This document shows, piece by piece, positions 27,501 through 37,600 of a stretch of 64,000 nucleotides of DNA (position 1 is its first letter; each line of letters starts with the position of its first letter). The stretch spans positions 79,086,643 to 79,150,642 of the forward strand of contig CM049307.1 in the NCBI GenBank assembly GCA_026874595.1, in the 5' to 3' direction. The notes below the pieces were generated by a model, which made no database searches, was not told the DNA's origin, and was given only the letters and a program-made list of their open reading frames with translations. Origin of the DNA: Sipunculus nudus (taxonomy: Eukaryota; Annelida; Sipuncula; Golfingiida; Sipunculidae). A program made the position numbers and the translations under genes.

Positions 27501-30500
27501 TGCAGTGAAATCTGCAGTAAAATTATTATGGTTTTTGTTGTATGTCAGATAAGCATTTGTCCATCAGGACACCAGCAGTGACATTGTCCCTCCTACTCCA
27601 AAAAGACTGTCCAGGTAATTGTTACTTTAATTCTTTTTTTTGTACTTAACTTTTTATACTTTGTATTTAAATGACTGATATATCATTATAATCTGCTAGT
27701 AATTCTCTCTGTTTAATGATGTTTTGTGATGCAGTAACGTAATGGCATTCCAACTTTCCAAGTGAGTAAAGCTATGATTCCTTTTTTAGTGGTTGAGGCC
27801 CCAGTATTTGGTTGCAGCAAGGCCTATTCCTTTTAAGTGGTTGCAGATGAAATGTTTGTATATGTAATATACATAATTTGGTTGTAATTTTATTTTTTTT
27901 ACCAACAATATGTGGTGAAATCTGCAGTAAAAATATTATGGTTTTTGTTGTATTTCAGAGAAGCTTTTGTTTATCAGAGCACCAGCAGTGACATTGTCCC
28001 TCCTACTCCAAAAAGACTGTCCAGGTAATTGTTACGTTAATTCTTTTTTTTGTACTTAACTTTTTGTACTTTGTATTTAACTGACTGATATGTCATTATA
28101 ATCTGCTGGTAAATCCCTCTGTTTAATAATGATTTGTGATGCAGTAAATATTATGACATTCCAACTTTCCTATGATTCCTTTTTTAGTGGTTGAGGCCCC
28201 AGTATTTGGTTGCCGCAAGGCCTTTTTTTTTATGTGGTTGCAGATAAAATGTTTGTATATGTAATATACATAATTTGGTTGTAATTTTATTTTTTTTACC
28301 AACAATATGTGGTGAAATCTGCAGTAAAAATATTATGGTTTTTGTTGTATTTCAGAGAAGCATTTGTCCATCAGGACACCAGCAGTGACATTGTCCCTCC
28401 TACTCCAAAAAGACTGTCCAGGTAATTGTTACTTTAATTCTTTTTTTTGTACTTAACTTTTTGTACTTTGTATTTAAATGACTGATATATCATTATAATC
28501 TGCTAGTAATTCCCTCTGTTTAATGATGTTTTGTGATGCAGTAACGTAATGGCATTCCAACTTTCCAAGTGAGTAAAGCTATGATTCCTTTTTTAGTGGT
28601 TGAGGCCCCAGTATTTGGTTGCAGCAAGGCCTATTCCTTTTATGTGGTTGCAGATAAAATGTTTGTATATGTAATATACATAATTTGGTTGTAATTTTAT
28701 TTTTTTTACCAACAATATGTGGTGAAATCTGCAGTAAAAATATTATGGTTTTTGTTGTGACATTGTCCCTCCTACTCCAAAAAGACTGTCCAGGTAATTG
28801 TTACGTTAATTCTTTTTTTTTTGTACTTAACTTTTTGTACTTTGTATTTAACTGACTGATATGTCATTATAATCTGCTGGTAAATCCCTCTGTTTAATAA
28901 TGATTTGTGATGCAGTAAATATTATGACATTCCAACTTTCCTATGATTCCTTTTTTAGTGGTTGAGGCCCCAGTATTTGGTTGCAGCAAGGCCTATTCCT
29001 ATTATGTGGTTGCAGATAAAATGTTTGTATATGTAATATACATAATTTGAACATATGATATATGTATATAGTATTTTTGTATAATATATATTTTTAAATG
29101 TTATGTATCCCTTTATTGTGAAAAGTGGCTATAAAAGATTAGGAAACCAGCTGCTAGAATTGAAACAGATACATGTATTAGGCAGATCACTCACCAGTGA
29201 ATGTTTCACAGGCAATATTCAAAAAAATTATAGTGATTTAATTAAATATTTTCAGGCAGAGAACATTTTTCCTTTTGGCATACACTGATAAACACTCTAT
29301 TCCTGGGGAAACCCCTATGTGACATATACAATTCTGCAGTATTCCTCATCAGATAAAAAATTTATGTTGAATCGGGTGCTACATGATCTGTCAACAATTT
29401 ATCTGATGACAGGTCGGATAAGTACCTTGACTGCGACCACATGTAAGAAATTGGCCCTTCATAAAATCATATGTTTGAATCTATCCACAACTGTGACCTT
29501 ACCTAGGCTGCAACTGCATAAAAGGAATCATAGCTTTAATCATAGACTTGTGCATTGGATGGGGGACTATTTGTGCCTCTTAGCCCTTGTTTAAATTTTT
29601 TTCTTGTATTTTCATGTATTTAAGTTTAAGAGGTGATGCTGAGCAAGGTTTAAGGATAATAGGGCATCAGTGATACCAAACTTTCCTAGGTGAACACATG
29701 GCACTGTAAATGTAGATATGTTTATAGCATATGGTCTATATAGAATTCATGATCATGTATTATTTGTTTATTCTCTTCAATTTTAGCAATCCCAGTGCAA
29801 TCGAGCTACCAGGATATTTAGATCAGTCATCTGATTGCAGCAGTTTGTTTAGTAAGTTACCACATTTTGTCTTTCAAACAAGTTTCTCACTCCCTTGTTC
29901 TCTCTTTTTCTCATATGTTTGTCACTGTTACAGAATGATTTGTGTAATGAGAGTGGTGAGAATTGTATATGTATAACCCTTTTCTTGGTGAATGTGAGAA
30001 CAAAGTTATTATATTCCGCTGAATATCTGTCTGTGATATCTTACATATCTAACACTTGAGAAGCAGGTGTTAGAAGCGGGGGGGGGGGGGGGGACTTCTC
30101 CATCCCATCTTCATATCAATATATATAACCGTGGTTGGACGATTCTTTTACAGATTCCATAATCAAATTAAATTTTGATCAAACAGTTTATTATAGACTG
30201 TAGTGATTGTACCACATAACGTTCCTGTGATTAATGTCTGAATTCCATCTAAATTCTTTCTTTCAGGAACCCCAGAGGTAAGTGGTCTGAGGAAAGTGAA
30301 GGTGATCAGAATTTCACAAAATGACCATCCTTTATGTACTTCAACTCCTGCCAAGGCCAAAAAATGTCTTCAGACTCAATTCTGGTAATTCAATATTTTT
30401 TATCCTTACCCTCATCCTTATAGAGAAGCCATCTAAAGTAAGTTTGAAATTGCCTGCATACTTTGGTTTGTATTTTAAACCCTTGAAAAAACAGCTTAAT

Positions 30501-31623
30501 TGTAGATATCAGTGAAGACATTTGGTCAGTAGTAGTAGTAGTAGTTGTAAACGATGCAGACTCTCATGTATGATTAGCTCATATACCAAGGTTTACAAGT
30601 ATATATTTGTAAGTTACAGATGATGTTTCCCTTAATGCCATGGGGAATGTTTTAAGTATGTTTGTGGCATATATTGTGTTTGAAAAAGTATATCATTTGA
30701 AACAACTGTAAATTTTCCAAACTTCAGCTCAGGTGGTATCGAGATGAGTGACATTGAATGTGATGAAGATGATGAGGACAACAATGCTGATGATAGCAAG
30801 TAGGTAGCATTAGATGTAATATTCTGCTGTGTCTTAATTTTTAGCTCAGCTGACTATAAGTCATGGGGTGTTTTTTCTTGTAAGAACATTTGATTTACTT
30901 TTCACAGTCGGTTTATATAGATTTAATCTGTTAAATTCTGTAATTTAAAAGTAAAAGCTTAAAAATTATTTTAGTTACTGAAGTTTTCTGAGGCTCTAAT
31001 GTATTTACATTTTGAACCTCCAGACCAGCCATGTCTGGTCCCTACAGCCTTGTCTGGGTAAACGAGACACCCTTTCTTGTACATATTTTAAATACTGATA
31101 CTTCTATATTACTATTCTGCTCAACTGCATAATAAATACAAAAAATTACATCTGTCAAATGAACTCTTACAGACTTACATACAACAATGGTGATACACAT
31201 ATCTGTCACATTCAGTAGAGGGCCATGGGCCCCTTGTTCAATATCAGCCCTTATGATGGTCAATTTTATCAGCACCTTTTTATCACTTCAAAGGCTACAA
31301 ATTTATAAAGCTGACAGTCATCATATACCAATCATTTTGACCTCCTTTTTATTCCAATTGCTATTTCTGACTTAACATAAATTTCTCTTCAGAATGTGCA
31401 CAATAGGCAATTATTTTTTTTGGTTTACCATCATTCAGAAAATGGGATTGTTCAGTTGAACTAAAGCTGTGACCCCCCAGTTCAGCAAACTTGTGGTTTG
31501 GGATTAATCCCCCATTAATGCATTTTGCATTAATTGCATTCATTGACATTACCAATGAGACATTGATGGGTATTGTTTGATTTCAGGATACTGTGACTTG
31601 TGTTGTGTGTGTGTATTTTATAT

Positions 31624-31689
<66 letters not shown>

Positions 31690-34600
31690 CATATATAATT
31701 ATATTGGAATCCCGCCTTGCGAATAACCCACCATTGTGACCACCCCTATGATTCATGATGAAACTACATTTCAGCATGAATCAGAATTAAACTTTTTATA
31801 GTGAAATTTGAGCATATGGCACAGAAAAAATGAATGGGTTTTTGTTCTACACATAAACCTTGAACAACATTAAACATGTAGAAGACTTGTTGCTGCCTGG
31901 AGCTTGGTTTGGAGTTAAAATTTTACATGCAGATACTTTGTGATAACACTCCGTGAAACCCCAAATTACATTATGGTCATGGATGTATGTGCTACAGGCT
32001 TTATTAATATGTCACATTCAGCTGGGCATCATACATGGCCACAAGTTATGAGAAGCATCCTTTTAACTTTTTCAACTTTAATCATTTATGAGTTCTATAG
32101 AGGTATTATTTAAAATAATAAATGATTTTTTTTGCAGTTTTGATGAGAGTACCATACTCAACATAAATTACCCAGAAAGAGACTCTCCATTGGATGAATG
32201 TGAAGAAGGAGTTTGTGATCCATTGTGCCAGAACAAGATCTCAGGTGGTGTTACAACCGATGAAGATGCCATTGGTTCAAAAAAGTGTATTGCACACAAC
32301 TCCAGTCTGGTATCGTTGGTCAAGATTGCTGTTGGTAGTAGGTGTGCGAGGTGTGGTGGACAGCTGAATTTTTCATCAGTTATGAGGGCTACATGTCTTG
32401 TAGTCACATGGAAATGTAGCCAGGACATCAGTCACAAAGGTAGCTGGGCATCGCAGCCAAGGATACATGGCATGTACGCTGTTAACCTTCTTTTACCATC
32501 ATGCCTAGTACTCTCAGGAAATAATTACAGCAAGGTGGCTCTGATGACCAAATTCTTAAATCTTGGATTTGTGGGAAATGCTAACTTCTACAGGTATGTA
32601 ATGATGTAATATTTTTATAATTTTTAATTTGTAATATTATGTATATTCTAAGGTCATCAGTGTTTGGGTTACTTTTCAACTAAATGACCCTTGGTCACAG
32701 CATGACCTGGGACTGTGACATTATATCAAATGGGAACATAAAACTTAAGAGAATAGAAATGAAACATAACCAGACAAATACGGCACAGATTGTTGAAAAG
32801 TCTGGATTTATTAAAATTATGAAATACCACAAAAATGTGTCACCCTTTCTTATGTAATTTTTCAAATTACCTTATATCTATAAGGACACACATTTAGAGG
32901 ATTCTCTGCATAACTATTTTTTTCAAAAGGAGGATCAATAATAATGGAAACTGTGATGACCTAGTTAATTTTTTTTTCCTGCTCATGAAGTCTGGTCACA
33001 TAAAAAAGACTCTCAATTTTGAGTGCACTTAAGTGAACCTGTAAACAGTTAAGGGAACAAATCAGGCATTGTCTTTTCAGAATACAACGTCTGTATGTGC
33101 ATCCAGCAGTTTCCAAGTACTGGGAAAATATGCAGGAAGACTTGATGGAAAAGAGAACTCAGCCAATTTGTGTAGCGGGGGATGGTCGCTGCGATAGCCC
33201 AGGCTTCTCAGCACAGTACTGTACCTACAGTCTGATGGATGTGGACACCCACCACATTCTGAACATCAACGTGGCTGATGTTAGAGAGGTGCAGGGAAAG
33301 TCTACTAATATGGAAAAGCTAGCGTTTGAACGTTCCATGGCTGAACTTATGGCAAAGGCTACTATCAAGGAGATTGTGACTGATGCCCATAGCCAAAAAA
33401 ATTGTTTATTGAGTAAGTACTGTAAATTTTCTTATTTTGTTTTCTTATAACATGTGGAATTTCTATTTTTTTTGCTTTCATATTCAGAAAAAAACCCAGA
33501 AATACCCTGAGAGAAAACTCAGTGGATACCTTTTGTTTAGTAATTATTGCAACATATGTGCTATTACAAGCCTTAATATTGGTTTTTATGCTTGATCATA
33601 TTGAAATAATTCCATTTAGATTTCAGGTATGTGAGCATTTTAACTGTTTTAAATGATGAAAATATTTTTTTTTCTTTTCCTCCAAAATGAACACCTGAAA
33701 AATCTATTTAAATTGGAAATCCCATAGATGGCATTAAAAAATTCTAATAAAAATCTGCAGTAAGTTTCATGTTAAATGAAGTTTCTCTAAAGGATAAATA
33801 AAAATGTGTCAATCTGTAAACCAGAATCTGTAACCTTATATCGATGAACTGCAAATATGATCATTCCTATTAAATATTTGTTACTGTGAAGCCAATTTAA
33901 TGTTTTCTTTACACTGATTAGGTAAATCATATTTGGCTTAGCAATATTTTCCAGCTTTTTTGGTATTTCATTAAATTAAGGAAACTACAAATAAATATTA
34001 GACAGACTCATTAATTAATATTTCCTCTGATCATATCCTTATCAAAACAAATGTGAAAATCTTAGTTATGATGTTGCAGAGAATGATGCCAAGTACAAGA
34101 ACATGATCCATCAGTTCGATACTTGGCATCTCAGTAAAAATCTAACTAAAAAGCTGGTGGCTGTAAGTTGAAGCAAAGTCAGTCAATGCTCTCTGTATTA
34201 GCAGTTCAGTTTCTTTCATTGTTACGTAATTGTGCTTTATTTAACAAATATATGCTGTTTCGTATTTATGTTTTTTTTTTCATTCTCACAGGTTCAGTGA
34301 ATCAGCTGACTGACATAACCCATGTGTCAGTGAATGTCTTGTGTCATTATACATTATACTCTGTTTGTGTGGGGCACCAATTGAAATATTTGAATCATTC
34401 CTGAAATTGTGCATACAGTTGATTAATTCATCCTAGAAATTAAGCAAACCCCTCTATTTTCCATTGAAAACCTGATGGTTCCCTCTTTTATATGCTTCAT
34501 AGTTTGCATGGAGGTTCTTCAATGTTATGTTCTTTGTACATGCATGGAATTAGATCAGCATTGCCAGTTTGTTGAAGTTTAGGCTGGGACTCCGTATTCT

Positions 34601-37600
34601 TGGTCAGAACAGCAGGAAATATTGATGCTAACTTTCATAGGAAATAATATTTAGCTCATCTAACAATATCTTTAACTTATTTTGATAACTATAGTATTTA
34701 TTTCATTTTGAATTTTAAAGTTATATTGTTGTCACTACCAATTTTAGCTGAATGCCCTAACCCACAGTTCTATCTATTGTACTAGGATGTACATTATAGT
34801 ATTGATTTTTATAAGAGTGGAGTATTATTGTATACATATCATCTGTCCGTTAACTTTGTGTTGCCGCTATAAGATACCAGGGCTTTGCGTATTAAGCATG
34901 TTTGTGGTACTCTTGTTAAATATTGTTTTTCCTAATTTTGTCAAAATATTCTGGATGACAAGAGTTATAGATGATTCCACATGTTTTCATTTTTTTTCCT
35001 TGGAGTTTTATGAATAAACAAGTGCTGTGCTAGTTGTGTGACCTACAATTTCTAATGTTCATCTGTCAGGCATCATTGATGGAAGACATTGCTTGAGGGG
35101 AACTAAAGGTGTGTTATATTTCTGTTTAGGCTGCAAAACAGAGAGGCTGTGGTGACCTCCATGCCTGGATTCCGTCAGTCCGCAACCATTTATGGTATTG
35201 TGCAATGAAGTGCGGTGGCAACACGGAACATCTGAAGGTTTGTTGGATTTGCCTCTATAGTTTAATGTGTGTGATGAATGCTCAACATTGAAATACAAAT
35301 ATTTGCTGTAGATGCAGGATCAAACAAACCGACAAGGCTTTTTAGTGAACCTGTGAGCTTATGCAACATTTCAAGATAATCAAATAAATAAAAATAAGAA
35401 ACCAGCCTGCATCATTTTCTGGGAACACAATTTCTGAGAAACATATAATTCATTTTTTCGGCCTTAGCTTATATCAGTAATAATTGATAATTATTAGCTT
35501 GTTAAGGAAAGACATAACTTTACATTTGGTTGTAATAGTACCACTAATATAAGTATTGGAATAAAATTTATATTAAGTTTTAGCTGTTTTTTTTTATCAT
35601 TATAAAACATTTTGCGCATGTTGTGCTGAGCATGTATTTTCCAGATAATTCTTTACAGGAGAACTGGACAAAGTGTGTCCTCCACTGTTCAAATATCCAT
35701 CAGTGGATCATGGATCCCCATGGATACACCAGTGGTACATGTGACCACCCACTCCCACTACCACCTGAGGAGGTTGACAAGCCCTGGATAAAGCAGGGAT
35801 CAGAGGCCCATCACGCCTTCATCAGAATTGTTTGGGACAAGACCCTGCTCAACAACCTAGAATACATTAGGAATTTCAGGTTGGTAAAATTTATAAGCCG
35901 ACAAAATGATTGAGTCCATGCAGCACTGTATATATATTTGTCAGTTGGAATTAAGTCAAAAGTTATTGTTAAAAAGTGTTTAAAATTTTTTAAAAGGCAA
36001 TTGTTAAAACATTGTAGAATAAATTATGTTTGGAAGAAAAGTCTAAGTATTGTGTACTTCAAGCAAACTCAGGATGGTCGCCAGGATGGTCCAGCTATAA
36101 CTAATGGGCTGCTATAGCAGAAATAGTCTGAGATTTTAAATCAACCAGATTTTAAATCAATTGCAGTGAATTCTGGGTAAAATCATCCACTCAAACCTAC
36201 AAAAATAATTATGTAGCAATTTAAAACTTTTCTTTTTGACAAATTTGCAGACACACAAGCTGGCTTGAGCTGTGTCATGCCCATTTGCTGATGTATTGAC
36301 CAAAGAGGAACTCTTTCAAGTAAGTTTCACCCTAAATACATTTATCTTTAATAGGAACAACATGAACTCTTTGATACATTGTTTATTAATTTGTTGCATA
36401 ATTTCAATTATTGAATGTTTAGTTATTAGTTTTATTAGCTCAGCTGACTTAGTCATGCTGAGGTATAGTGATGGGTCATTGTCCTTCTGTGCAGCCATCT
36501 GGCTGTCCCAGTGTTCATTAGAAGGGCACAATTCCTAACTGTAAGAGCTAGGATCATGAACCCTAGGCAGTCTTAGAGGTTCTTAGGTTCTCCTTGGAAA
36601 CCTTAAATTAGGTCACTGCTATCCATATTCCTTGAGATACAGGCTGTGATTGCACCCCCTAGAATTAATTCATATTGCCAAAATTATCATCTTAAACCTT
36701 CCATCTTTTGCATATGGGTCACCAAAATTAGGCCATTATCTCATGCTTGTCAGCTGAGCGTCATGACCCATGGGTAACTTATTATTATTGAACTTAATTT
36801 ATAAAGCACCTTATCCCAAGAATTACACTAAGGTGCTTTACACAAAGACAGTAGCATATTAAAAATTATTAAAATTAGTCCTTCTGATGCAAACCCAAAT
36901 CCATGGCATAATTGAAATATGCAATATTATAATGGTTTCATATTATAAAAGAGTAATATCACAAATTATATGCTAAATTATAATGACGTGATTTCACTCT
37001 CTGGTTTCATTCTTGCAAAAACTATTGCTGTTTAGATCTATTTGAGATTTCTGATCAATTTCAATAAGCTTATCATTACAGTACATTACATCCCCTCCAT
37101 TACCTCTTGCAAAGCTTTTTATGTTTTTTAAACTTTTCGACAATTAACAACTAAATACAGAGGCTTGCTTTCACAAAACAGAAAATATGTACCAAGCCTG
37201 ACCGAAGTGACGCTATCTAAATGAGGCCCGATCTCATTTGAAAAGTAACAGTTAAAATAAAAGTTGCGTTTATTTTTTTTTTAATGCATTAACCAATACA
37301 AAATGGGTGAGGTAGAATGTTTTATGTGAAGACAATTGTTTTCATTGCAGCTTTATTGGCTACAAACTTAGGACTCTATTAGCAGCCATCGACTACAACT
37401 CCCATATCAACAGGGAGATAACACTTGATGCAGAACATGAATTGAGGTATAAACACTTTTATTTTCACTCATAATTCCAGTCACAGTATTTGGTATGCTG
37501 AATGAAGCCAGGTTAATGAATCAAGACCACTAATAAGATAATAGTAACAGTAATCCTCTTATTATGGCTGCACATCTATTTACAGCCACATCCTGAGTTT

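Larger units (their letters stand above)
16455..29050 (+). repeat. tandem array of ~400-bp units, each with one 66-bp exon
   Basis: 31 units; exon starts step by 396-413 bp. Complete exons start at 16682, 17092, 17504, 17913, 18311, 18708, 19105, 19514, 19912, 20325, 20723, 21120, 21530, 21926, 22323, 22732, 23130, 23541, 23937, 24334, 24731, 25141, 25538, 25935, 26344, 26741, 27152, 27549, 27959 and 28356. Each is 66 nt, preceded by TTGTATTTCAG (TATGTCAG at 27549) and followed by GTAATTG. The last copy (end 28793) has lost its acceptor and exon start. There are two unit classes: ~397 bp (TTTTCTATGATTCC) and ~410 bp, which adds CCAAGTGAGTAAAG. The first four units are the most diverged. Exons enter with 1 nt and leave with 2 nt, matching exon 1 and exon 29787-29851. 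The peptide is 'EAFVHQGTSSDIVPPTPK' followed by RLSR. Twenty copies are stop-free; ten begin with a TAA codon. Confidence 0.93.

Noticed and set aside
16778-28305. Repeated 60-codon minus-strand frames in the array (MLVKKIKLQPNYVYY type)
   Set aside because: They lie in the intron part of the ~400-bp unit, differ only because the unit is repeated, and several units lack them. Splice sites and flanking exon phases support the plus strand instead.
16682-28421. Alternative array reading frame (KHLSIRAPAVTLSLLLQK type), open in all 30 copies including the TAA ones
   Set aside because: It does not fit the 2-nt end of exon 1, and the exon at 29787 has a stop in the matching frame. Kept only as a possibility if transcripts start elsewhere.
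16455-29050. CRISPR-like or simple satellite interpretation of the array
   Set aside because: Repeats are ~400 bp with no short spacers, the DNA is eukaryotic, and the conserved acceptor-exon-donor structure with matching phases is not expected of a plain satellite.
36297-36299. Selenocysteine at the in-frame TGA
   Set aside because: The gene shows other damage, the family is not known for selenoproteins, and no SECIS was recognised by eye; a nonsense change is simpler.
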